Below are positions 8,797 through 15,970 of a stretch of 64,000 nucleotides of DNA, in pieces; position 1 is the stretch's first letter, and each line of letters starts with the position of its first letter. Both the position numbers and the translations under genes were made by a program. The DNA is from Prevotella lacticifex (GTDB lineage Bacteria; Bacteroidota; Bacteroidia; Bacteroidales; Bacteroidaceae), in NCBI RefSeq assembly GCF_019973375.1, contig NZ_BPTV01000002.1:543228-607227 (forward strand), read 5' to 3'. Under the pieces are notes generated by a model that was not told the DNA's origin, made no database searches, and worked only from the letters and a program-made list of their open reading frames with translations.

Positions 8797-10149
8797 ATGG
8801 GTATGTTTAACAGAAAAGTTCTCAAGGACATGGAAGTTTGGAAAGCCGATGTCCATCATAAGCCACTCATCCTAAGAGGGGCAAGACAGGTAGGTAAAAC
8901 GACTGTTGTCAATGAATTCGGCAAGTCGTTTGACAACTACTTGTATTTCAATATGGAAGACCAGGCGCATCGGAGAATGTTCGAACTCGAAGTTCCCCTC
9001 CCCGACCTGATACCTTTGCTTTTCGCCAGTCTTGGTAAAGAACGCCACAAAGGCTCCACGCTCATCTTCATCGACGAGATACAGAACTCGCCAAAAGCGA
9101 TTGCATTACTGAGATATTTTTATGAGCAGCTGCCACAAATCTTTGTCATCGCCGCCGGTTCTCTGCTTGAGAATATTGTAGATGTACAGGTCAGTTTCCC
9201 GGTAGGTCGCGTTCAATATCTCGCTATGCGCCCTTGCACTTTCTATGAGTTCTTAGGGGCTATGGGTGAAGAGCACCTTCTCAACATCTTATCCATGAAT
9301 CCCTCGATGACCGTTCCCTTCCATAACCAACTGATGTTTTGGTTCAACCAGTATGCCATCATCGGTGGTATGCCCGAAGCGGTGAGAAAATACGCTGAGA
9401 AACGCGACATCCTCAGTCTGGAGAGCACTTACGAGACTCTGATTCAATCATATAAAGATGATACCGAGAAATATGTGAGAGGCAAGAAGCTGACCGATGT
9501 GGTTAGATTCATACTCTCGTATGGTTGGGCTTTCGCAGGAGAAACAATTACCCTTGGCAACTTCGCCAACTCGGGTTACAAGTCCCGCGAAGTAGGTGAT
9601 GCTTTCCGAATATTGGAGAAAGCCATGCTGTTAGAACTCGTCTACCCGTCGTCATCTCCTCAACAGCCCATCATCCCGGAGATGGGACGAAAGCCAAAGC
9701 TGATATGGTTTGACACGGGTTTAGTGAACTACCAGGCCGGAATCCGTTCAGAAATCATCGGCACTACCGAAACGATAGACAAATGGAGAGGCCATATTGC
9801 TGAACAAATAACAGCACAGGAACTGCTTGGCACCGACTGTCGAATTGGACATAGGAGAGCTTTCTGGGCAAAGCCGAACAACGGAGCAGAAGTTGACTTC
9901 ATCATCACCTCCGGTGCTCAGGTCATCCCCATAGAAGTTAAGAGCGGTGCAAATGCTCACCTTCGATCTCTTCAGGTTTTCATGGATACCACCGATGGCG
10001 ATATCGCGGTAAGGGTATGGTCGCAACCGTTCTCGATTGACACCGTCGTCTCGCCCCACGGCAAAGCATTCCGATTGGTCAACATCCCATTCTACATGAT
10101 TGGAAAGATAGAAAAAATCCTCCTCCACCTGCAAACGAAAGGCGAATGA
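8797..10149 (+). CDS. AAA-family ATPase with DUF4143 domain
   Basis: This 450-residue protein has an N-terminal AAA_14 ATPase fold. The P-loop is LRGARQVGKTT (residues 26-36), and the Walker B is TLIFIDEIQNS near residue 92. A sensor-like VIAAGSLLE follows. The C-terminal third matches the DUF4143 domain, with the GGMPEAVRKY segment in the middle and a PD-(D/E)xK-like arrangement near the end (GAEVDFIIT...VIPIEVKSG). Such proteins are abundant in Bacteroidales and are predicted NTPase/nuclease-like proteins of unknown biological role. It appears to be a single-gene unit with its own promoter. The leader plus first 15 codons are duplicated at 12746-12849. A second ATG two codons in (8803) is equally possible as start. 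Confidence 0.85.
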   Translation: MGMFNRKVLKDMEVWKADVHHKPLILRGARQVGKTTVVNEFGKSFDNYLYFNMEDQAHRRMFELEVPLPDLIPLLFASLGKERHKGSTLIFIDEIQNSPKAIALLRYFYEQLPQIFVIAAGSLLENIVDVQVSFPVGRVQYLAMRPCTFYEFLGAMGEEHLLNILSMNPSMTVPFHNQLMFWFNQYAIIGGMPEAVRKYAEKRDILSLESTYETLIQSYKDDTEKYVRGKKLTDVVRFILSYGWAFAGETITLGNFANSGYKSREVGDAFRILEKAMLLELVYPSSSPQQPIIPEMGRKPKLIWFDTGLVNYQAGIRSEIIGTTETIDKWRGHIAEQITAQELLGTDCRIGHRRAFWAKPNNGAEVDFIITSGAQVIPIEVKSGANAHLRSLQVFMDTTDGDIAVRVWSQPFSIDTVVSPHGKAFRLVNIPFYMIGKIEKILLHLQTKGE

Positions 10150-10423
10150 ACGCGATTCATTTGCAGGTGGAAAGACTTGGGGGCGGCCCGCAACAAACGG
10201 GCATTATCTGTGTTCGTTTGCAGGGGCAGGTAGATAGAGGTACGGCCGCAAACAACAGACAAATAATCTTATTCGGTCTGTCGACCGAATCTCTGTAATT
10301 ACAACGAATGGCCAAATTATTCGGTCGACCGACCGAATCTCTAAATTTATTTCCGACGCACAACCAGACCCAATATTCTGTGTAAACCACTGATGCTAAG
10401 ACGCTTGCAGCACTCCGCCACCG
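10150..10423. repeat. Composite dispersed repeat, left half of the copy split by the first IS110 element
   Basis: No gene. It contains TTGCAGGGGC segments, two TTCGGTC...GACCGAAT palindromes (10264-10283 and 10319-10338), then AAACCACTGATGCTAAGACG and GCAGCACTCCGCCACCG. The last block is the standard left flank of the hairpin repeat (compare 54016-54054). The hairpin itself resumes at 11865 after the insertion. Confidence 0.75.
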
Positions 10424-10507
10424 CTTCCTAGGTTTCTGACCAAAGGAAATCTCGATTATTTTTCGTTTTTAACTAAATTTATTGTAATGTTGATTTTTTA
10501 TTTACAT

Positions 10508-11602
10508 TTATAGTGCTGCCTCAAGTGAAGGTTCCGTCTTCAATACAGGCTCCACCGTTTTGAGTTTTCTCAGTAATTCATGATTGTATTCATAGTCGCA
10601 GTCGTTTTTTACAAGTGAGTATGTTATGTGCAGGAGTTTGTTTATTACGTTGTTGAGGACAATGCTGTACGGCTTGCCTTTCTTTTCCAGTCTGTCGGCG
10701 TAGGCCTTTATCTCTCGGTTGTAGATAATCGCACTTCTGGCAGCCATTCTGAGGTTGTTCTTTATCATCTTACAGCATACGTTCTTGCTTGGATCCTTCT
10801 TGTGGACAGAGGTGCCGGATTCGTCATAGAACGTATGAGCGCCTGCGTAACAGGACATCTTGTTGGGTGTGGTTATCTTCTTGAAATTCGACGAGTATGC
10901 GATAATGCAAGCTGCATTGACCAGGCCGAGTCCATTTATGGAAGTCATGTGCAGGTAGTTTCTCTTCAAGTCCTCGTCAGAGTTGATAATGCGCTCGATT
11001 TCCTGGTTACACTTTTCGATTATCTCGTCGAGTGTCTTTATCTCGGATTCAGACATTTTGTTTATTACGCGTTCTGTCTGCGATTTGCCAAGTACTGTGG
11101 TGAACTTCTTTTCCGACAGCCTTGTCTTTGCCTCTTTTCGGCGTTCTACCATTGTGGCGCGGTAATTCACTATTTCCTTCAGTTCCATGATAACCGTTGG
11201 ATCGGGCGAAAAAAGGACAAGCTTGTCCTGATGTTTGGCCGCATACTCTGATATGTTCCTCGAGTCGGCCTTGTCGTTCTTCCCGCGTCTGAACCCGGAG
11301 GAACGGTGTATCTGCAAAGCACTCTCGCGCCATACGTTCTGGCCTTTGTCGTGAAGATACATACAGATCTGCCTGTCGTATCCACCGGTAGTCTCCATGC
11401 AGAACAGTCCGTCTTCCGACAGCTTGCCGTTGCATTGCTTGCACAACTTCTTTGCCCATGAGACAAGAGCTCTGAAGCCTGACGGGCAGTTTTCGAACTG
11501 TCTGTAACCAACCTCGTTCAACGAATCTATCGATTCGACGAAAATTGCAGTCGCATCAAAAGTTTTTTTGGCAATGTCTATGCCAATACAGAATTTCTTC
11601 AT
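10508..11602 (-). CDS. IS110-family transposase (DEDD recombinase)
   Basis: This 364-residue protein begins MKKFCIGIDIAKKTFD. The RuvC-like DEDD active site is visible: GIDIAKKTFD (Asp), CMETTGGYD (Glu) and GKNDKADSRNISEYA (Asp pair). The C-terminal Transposase_20 domain follows (INGLGLVNAACIIAYSSNF; MSCYAGAHTFYDESGTS with the candidate catalytic Ser; NLRMAARSAIIYN). Such enzymes act with a non-coding bridge RNA encoded in the element end. The gene is intact, with no frameshift. Confidence 0.9.
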   Translation of the reverse strand: MKKFCIGIDIAKKTFDATAIFVESIDSLNEVGYRQFENCPSGFRALVSWAKKLCKQCNGKLSEDGLFCMETTGGYDRQICMYLHDKGQNVWRESALQIHRSSGFRRGKNDKADSRNISEYAAKHQDKLVLFSPDPTVIMELKEIVNYRATMVERRKEAKTRLSEKKFTTVLGKSQTERVINKMSESEIKTLDEIIEKCNQEIERIINSDEDLKRNYLHMTSINGLGLVNAACIIAYSSNFKKITTPNKMSCYAGAHTFYDESGTSVHKKDPSKNVCCKMIKNNLRMAARSAIIYNREIKAYADRLEKKGKPYSIVLNNVINKLLHITYSLVKNDCDYEYNHELLRKLKTVEPVLKTEPSLEAAL

Positions 11603-11624
11603 AACTTTGTCTTTTAATGAAGTA

Positions 11625-11800
11625 AGTAACGAGTTGACCGAGAAGTTGTCCCGACTAATACTTTATTTAGGCTTCGAGCCTAACTTCCTACTTGGTCTCT
11701 GCAGCTTCAATCCGGAGGGTCTATAACGGCGATTAGGCTCGAAGTCTAGTAGGGGGTATAGATTATCCCTCCGGTGGTCAACTTTTCCTTACAACAACAA
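11625..11800 (-). ncRNA. Candidate IS110 bridge RNA
   Basis: This is the non-coding end upstream of the transposase, read on the same strand. On the minus strand, 5' to 3', it has CCACCGG (11777-11771) and ACCCCCTAC (11757-11749). These match the left target half CCACCG and the complement of the right target half GTAGGGG of the insertion site. Next comes TAGGAAG (11690-11684), complementary to the element's left end CTTCCTA. A hairpin TTAGGCTCGAAGCCTAA follows, then ATAAAG, sharing ATAAA with the element's right end (GATAAA). The order target loop then donor loop is as known for IS621. Ends are approximate, and transcription is inferred only. Confidence 0.55.
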
Positions 11801-11864
11801 AGGTAAAAATTAACCATGAAACTAAAGGCATAAACCTTTAAAATATTCACACTGCAAAGATAAA

Positions 11865-12095
11865 GTAGGGGTGGGGTTTATCCCCAACCTCGCAGCTGCG
11901 GGGTGTTACCTTAATTCTTGTCCGACGCTGGTAGGACGGGGATAAACCCCGCCCCTACGGTGGATGTGTGCAACACATTAGTTATCAATGGATTACCAAG
12001 CAACGCCTTCGAAAGGCGGGCAGGATTAGGCCGTTAGTTGGCCTCGAAGAGGCAAAGGAATACAATTATTCGGTCGACCGACCGAACCTCTGTGG
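11865..12095. repeat. Dispersed hairpin repeat, copy 2 (right part after IS110) with flanks
   Basis: The hairpin core runs 11865-11958 (GTAGGGGTGGGG to CCCCGCCCCTAC). It is followed by the conserved right flank GGTGGATGTGTGCAACACAT and TTAGTTATCAATGGATTACC, a GGCGGGCAGGATTAGGCCGT segment, and a TTCGGTCGACCGACCGAA palindrome near 12068. No gene. Confidence 0.85.
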
Positions 12096-12107
12096 CGTTA
12101 GCCTGTT

Positions 12108-12340
12108 TTGAAGGTTTTCCTTTGTGTCAGCGCCAAGATCCGACGAAGGAGGATCTGCCATTTGGGATTTGAGGGCGGTGAGAGGTCCAGCCTCTCACAA
12201 GCACTCAAAGCCCAAATGGCAAAGGGCGAAAGCCCTTGGCGCTGGCAACAGGGTTTTTATAGTTTTGGTCTTAATTTGTGTATTCAACCGTTCTTCGTTC
12301 AAGGGGGGGCACACTGCCAATGCGTAGATGCGCACTCCGC
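12108..12340. repeat. Structured dispersed repeat (about 235 bp), copy in plus orientation
   Basis: It is nearly the reverse complement of 59222-59455. Shared blocks are TTTTCCTTTGTGTCAGC, GGAGGATCTGCCATTTGGG, CTCAAAGCCCAAATGGC and AAAGGGCGAAAG. The centre forms a long hairpin: GCCATTTGGG..TTTGAGGGCGG..GAGAGG against CCTCTC..CTCAAAGCCCAAATGGC. Short open frames here (88 and 67 codons) are not conserved as protein between copies. I regard the region as non-coding. Confidence 0.75.
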
Positions 12341-12479
12341 GCTATTGTGCGTCTTCGAGGCACTGAATGTATAGCTGTAAGGATCCTTCTTCCCCGGACT
12401 GCACTCGCTATCGCTCGCTTAGTCCGGGGTTATTGACGATTCAGCCCCGACGGGGCTGGTGGTGTCAAAGTCCTAATCA

Positions 12480-12745
12480 ACCACATGTTACCCATGATTT
12501 AGAATATATTCACCATGTATATCGCCCATTTAAAACAAATCCAACCGCAAGTTGCCCATGATTTCAGACAAATTCAACCGCACATTGGCCATGATTTCAA
12601 TCAGAAACAACCACACATTGACGATGATTTCAAACAAATCTAACCGCACATTGCCCATGATTTCAGACAAATCCAGCCACATGTTGCCCATGATTTGGAA
12701 CAAAATCAATCGAATATTGCCACTGATTTGTTACAAAAAATATAA
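12480..12745. repeat. 33-bp direct-repeat array, second copy
   Basis: About eight units of the CCCATGATTTCAnACAAAT / CCAACCGCACATTG pattern, more regular than the array at 8592-8759. The array runs into an exact copy of the DUF4143 gene leader. The preceding 12396-12460 holds a GC-rich inverted segment (CAGCCCCGACGGGGCTG) also seen at 55848-55864. Confidence 0.75.
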
Positions 12746-12849
12746 AATGTTGCTACTGATTTACGATATTTTTGCTTAACTTTGCAGCAGCAAGATAATC
12801 GTCATGGGTATGTTTAACAGAAAAGTTCTCAAGGACATGGAAGTTTGGA
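12746..12849 (+). pseudogene. Duplicated leader and first 15 codons of the DUF4143 ATPase gene
   Basis: These 104 bases match 8739-8842 almost perfectly, including the -7 box and the start MGMFNRKVLKDMEVW. After TTTGGA the similarity stops and unrelated sequence begins. The copy is therefore a gene stub: either the remnant of a second DUF4143 gene replaced by recombination or a duplicated promoter. A promoter here could drive the DUF1016 remnant downstream. Confidence 0.75.
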
Positions 12850-12997
12850 TTTCAATTAGATAAGAGCAGATTTATTACCGTTCGGCACTGGTCAATTCCG
12901 TTCATTTCCATTCGTTTTGGTTTGAGTTTGTAATTTCCAGATTGTTTCGTTGCAAAGTTGGGAGAAGTTGCTATATTTGTACGCAAAACGGATTAAT

Positions 12998-13465
12998 ATG
13001 GAAATCGCTCATATCTCACAAGAATATATACAAGCTGTAAAGGACATCAAGAGTGCCATACTCAAGAGTCGCTATGCAGCTGCCAAGCAGGCCAACAAAG
13101 AGCTGTTGAAACTCTACTACTCAGTTGGCGGATATGTCTCAGCGCACAGCCGTGACGGATATTGGGGCAGCAACGCCATTGAGTCCATCGCTAAAGGACT
13201 GCAACAGGAGTTGCCGGGGCTGAGAGGATTCTCTGCCCGCAACATTAAAAACATGCGCATGTTTTACGAGCAGTGGAGCCCGTAAATAAATCGTCAGATG
13301 TTGCCTGACGATTTAATAAGCAGCTATACCTCAACGAATTATGAAATTCGGCAGCTGACAACTGCCGAATTTCCCATAGACGACTTCATGGCTGTTGGCT
13401 TTTCACTGCACATTCAGAATTTAACTCCAACCTATATCGATATTCATTATTTGATCGACAGTTAA
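12998..13465 (+). pseudogene. DUF1016 (YhcG-type) N-terminal domain gene, broken
   Basis: The ATG at 12998 opens MEIAHISQEYIQAVKDIKSA, with AKQANKELLKLYYSVGGYVS and FSARNIKNMRMFYEQWSP, the DUF1016 N-terminal (winged-helix-like) domain. An in-frame TAA at 13283 follows YEQWSP. The same frame then continues with recognisable family sequence (NRQMLPDDLISSYTSTNYE, QLTTAEFPIDDFM) to the stop at 13463. The C-terminal PDDEXK nuclease domain expected in full-length members (about 330-370 residues) is absent. A short product of 95 residues could still be made. Confidence 0.7.
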
Positions 13466-13494
13466 ATTCACTCCATTCTTCCGACAGGCTAAAA

Positions 13495-13830
13495 TCAACC
13501 AATGATATTCCCTATCTCATACTTGACGCGAACAGGATCATAATCAGAATTCAAACCTGGATTCCATTTGGGCATGGCTTTGATAGCTTTAATTACATAA
13601 GGAATCCACCCTTTGTTCCGACAGTCAACATTAATATTAGAGGCTGTTCCATCTTTTTCTATAACAATCGTAACTTCTATCGTCTCAGTCTCAGAAATTA
13701 TATTTGTATAGCTTTCTTTCAACATCTTATATAAGGTACTTCTGAAGGCATCCACACCTCCAGGATATGATGGTTGTATTTCCACATGATCGTCGTCGTA
13801 TAGCAAGCTCCCGGTTGCCGCAATGTCCAC
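13495..13830 (-). CDS. TonB C-terminal domain-like protein, probably a fragment
   Basis: This frame of 111 codons starts with GTG. It contains the Bacteroidetes TonB C-terminal pattern: IQPSYPGGVDAFRSTL, then VTIVIEKDGTASNINV, then KAMPKWNPGLNSDYDPVRVK. Complete TonB energy transducers carry an N-terminal membrane anchor and a proline-rich linker. Neither is present, and a stop lies just upstream in frame. It is therefore most likely the 3' remnant of a larger gene, or a small periplasmic paralogue without an export signal. No ribosome binding site is obvious. Confidence 0.5.
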   Translation of the reverse strand: MDIAATGSLLYDDDHVEIQPSYPGGVDAFRSTLYKMLKESYTNIISETETIEVTIVIEKDGTASNINVDCRNKGWIPYVIKAIKAMPKWNPGLNSDYDPVRVKYEIGNIIG

Positions 13831-13895
13831 TGCTCCACGTTGCCGCGATCATACTTTTCTTTGAAAGAGGGCGATTGGCTATGCCGCTGCTCCAA

Positions 13896-14187
13896 CTTGG
13901 TGCCAGCCATCTTGGTGCCTTAACATGGTCCCTAAATCCATTTATAGATAAGGGGGTAAGATGATTATAGGCTAATCTACTGATAATAAGAGTGTTGAAA
14001 GTTAATCGGTTCTTTTCAACTTGGTTCCTCGTCTTGGTGCCTTAATTATTTTAGGCACCAAGATAAAAAGAGAGAATAAATGAGAATAACCTATTGAAAA
14101 TAAATAAGTTAGATCATAATCCGAGTTGTTTTTATCTTGGTGCCTAAACCAATTTATCTTGGTGCCTAAAATAATTAAGGCACCAAG
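13896..14187. repeat. Cluster of CTTGGTGCC repeats, including two 30-bp palindromes in inverted orientation
   Basis: CTTGGTGCC occurs at 13896, 13911, 14033, 14136 and 14158, and its complement GGCACCAAG at 14054 and 14179. The 30-bp units 14033-14062 and 14158-14187 have 9-bp arms, and their 12-bp spacers are exact reverse complements of each other. The cluster ends 10 bases from the stop of the AlbA-type gene. No gene is visible within it; the gap also holds AT-rich sequence. Confidence 0.85.
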
Positions 14188-14196
14188 ATGGTGGAG

Positions 14197-15657
14197 CTAA
14201 GATGCCTTCTCCGAGGCAACATATTTTTGCCTCTTACTTGTTGGCATATCTGGTAGAGTCATCCTTATCCTTCCTTGCTGTAACAGAAGCTTGATATACT
14301 TGTTTCTGAACTTAGTTCTATCGCTATACCCCATATAGCTCAATATATCGGCTAAGGACCTTGGCTCCCTGCAATAGAATACAAGTTTGTCAAGTTCTGT
14401 TTTGCTGGGTATAAGTCCTCTATGCCTCCTTATTTGAGAAGTCGGTTCTGCTGGTCGTGTATTAGACTTGTTCGGCTTCACCACCACTTCAAACACGGTG
14501 ATCTTGTCTACATTGAAGTCTATGGGTGGATTGCCGTTTTCCTTGAACAGCTCCTTCACGCGGCTCACGCCACGGTTGAACATATTCACATATCCAAGGT
14601 TCTTCAATGCCTCGGCTATGATGGGGTTGCGGTAGTCGTTGACATGTGGGAAGTTCTCGGGGCGTGCCTTGCCATAGAGTCCGCCTGCATTCATTATCTC
14701 CAAGCGGTCGCTGAACTCGTAATAGCGTATCGGCATGTTGGAACTGTAGTCGCGGTGCATGACTGCGTTCAACAGCAGTTCCCTGATGGCTTCCCGCGGA
14801 TAGTTGACGACTCGCTCCTCGCGGAAGGCTGTCACCGGTACCGGTCTCGTTGTTACGACACTGTTCTCCGTAAAGGTGTCGAGCTTGGGCAACAAGTCAA
14901 ACAAACAGCTTGTGAACATACGTTCATTGAATATGTCGGAGGCCTTATCGTTGCCGCCAAACTTCACGTACTGCACGTAGGCACCGGGTATGAACTGTTT
15001 CGGACGGTGAGCAAAGAGTATCACAGCAGCGTTCGTCGGGCAATGACTGTCCATATCGTACAAGCCTACCGATGCCATCTGTTCTTCCAGACTTCTGTTG
15101 TCAGTAGCTAACACGTCAGCGTCAACGGCTTTGGGGAGGTAGCCATTACGTATCATGTCAACATTCAAATCCGACAGCTTGGCGCGCAGACACGGAGTGA
15201 CATCGAATGTAGCCATGTTGGCTGTACGTCGCTCTGTCAGTATTCGTTCCTCATCCTCGGAAGCGATGTCGCGTCGGGGCCCGATACGCACAAACACACG
15301 ACCACGATAACGGACCGGTGTCATCGGCGACGGCTGCACCTCACAGACAAGCAGGTCACCTTCGGGAAACTCATAGCGGTCAACGCTCATAGTCGGTATC
15401 GGCAGTATATTGCCATCCGAGCGCAGGGCAGCTATATTCTTCAGCAAGGCGTCCGTAACCTTGAAGCCGGACTTTATTTCGCCATCGTCCTCAGCGCCTA
15501 TTATCAGATAGCCGTTCTTGTGAGAGCCGGGCAGATCATTGGAGAACGCACAGATAGCCTCACTGAACTTGTCTTTATTACCAGTGGACACAGTACGCTC
15601 TATGCGGTATGTCTCAGTGCTCTTCAAGAGCTGTCGTAATTCTTCCTTCGTTATCAT
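14197..15657 (-). CDS. AlbA_2/Schlafen-type ATP-binding protein with HATPase-like domain
   Basis: This 486-residue protein has an N-terminal AlbA_2 (Schlafen AAA-4, putative DNA/RNA-binding) domain at about residues 14-130: EAICAFSNDLPGSHKNGYLI, GAEDDGEIKSGFKV and GRVFVRIGPRR. A middle segment is followed by the HATPase_c_4 region found in RecG-like regulators: REAIRELLLNAVMHRDYS, YEFSDRLEIMNAGGLYG and NPIIAEALKNLGYVNMFNRG. The C-terminal tail looks like a winged helix (LADILSYMGYSDRTKFRNKY). This domain order is common in Bacteroidales as a presumed transcriptional regulator or defence-associated protein; the precise role is unknown. It is a single-gene unit with its own promoter, and the CTTGGTGCC repeat cluster adjoins its 3' end. 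Confidence 0.85.
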   Translation of the reverse strand: MITKEELRQLLKSTETYRIERTVSTGNKDKFSEAICAFSNDLPGSHKNGYLIIGAEDDGEIKSGFKVTDALLKNIAALRSDGNILPIPTMSVDRYEFPEGDLLVCEVQPSPMTPVRYRGRVFVRIGPRRDIASEDEERILTERRTANMATFDVTPCLRAKLSDLNVDMIRNGYLPKAVDADVLATDNRSLEEQMASVGLYDMDSHCPTNAAVILFAHRPKQFIPGAYVQYVKFGGNDKASDIFNERMFTSCLFDLLPKLDTFTENSVVTTRPVPVTAFREERVVNYPREAIRELLLNAVMHRDYSSNMPIRYYEFSDRLEIMNAGGLYGKARPENFPHVNDYRNPIIAEALKNLGYVNMFNRGVSRVKELFKENGNPPIDFNVDKITVFEVVVKPNKSNTRPAEPTSQIRRHRGLIPSKTELDKLVFYCREPRSLADILSYMGYSDRTKFRNKYIKLLLQQGRIRMTLPDMPTSKRQKYVASEKAS

Positions 15658-15688
15658 AATCGTCTGTTCTGCCTATATGTATCTGTTG

Positions 15689-15696
15689 CAAAAATA
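15689..15696 (-). promoter_or_regulatory. -7 box (TATTTTTG) of the AlbA_2 gene
   Basis: The minus strand reads TATTTTTG 31 bases before the ATG at 15657, matching TAnnTTTG. Confidence 0.5.
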
Positions 15697-15764
15697 ATGG
15701 AAATAAGCGAAACGGCAAAGAAAAGTGTGCCTTTTCATTGCCAGGCATGGCTAACTCTATCGCC

Positions 15765-15912
15765 TCATTCCGATTTTATTGCTTGGTCGTATGCTCTTTG
15801 CAGGTTCATCCACATGCCAGCCGACACTCCGAGTATCATTTCAAGTCCCTGCGCTATATTGTCCGTCATCGCCTTTTGCTCTGAGATGATGCCTTCAAGG
15901 GCCTCCGGAGGG
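15765..15912 (-). pseudogene. C-terminal remnant of a HigA-like XRE antitoxin
   Basis: The minus strand reads ALEGIISEQKAMTDNIAQ, then GLEMILGVSAGMWMNLQRAY, then DQAIKSE and a stop. This matches the second half of HigA-type helix-turn-helix antitoxins (pattern LGvs..fWlnLQ..YD). The N-terminal half is missing because the frame runs into the dispersed hairpin repeat at about 15906. There is no start codon for a full product and no partner toxin beside it, so it is a gene relic. Confidence 0.5.
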
Positions 15913-15965
15913 GTGGGGTTTATCCCCACCCTCGCAACTGCGGACGAGAATTATAATGATAATGT
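15906..15965. repeat. Dispersed hairpin repeat, left half (separated from 17609-17674 by IS1380)
   Basis: GGGGTGGGGTTTATCCCCAC and CTCGCAACTGCGGACGAG are followed by AATTATAATGATAATGT. The same AATTATAATGATA phrase recurs at 17620 on the other side of the IS1380 element, where the right arm of the hairpin is found. Confidence 0.75.
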
Positions 15966-15970
15966 CCCTC

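Larger units (their letters stand above)
10424..11864 (-). mobile_element. IS110-family element inserted in the dispersed hairpin repeat, 1,441 bp
   Basis: Boundaries follow from the intact repeat at 54016-54075: ..CCGCCACCG is interrupted at 10423 and GTAGGGGTGGGG resumes at 11865, with one shared G. There are no terminal inverted repeats or target duplication, as usual in this family. The long non-coding end (262 bp) is upstream of the transposase, as in the IS110 group proper. That end contains a candidate bridge RNA. Confidence 0.8.

Noticed and set aside
12108..12374. 88- and 67-codon frames over a structured repeat (and counterparts at 59213-59546)
   Set aside because: The sequence is a dispersed hairpin repeat present in opposite orientations, and open frames are not preserved as proteins.
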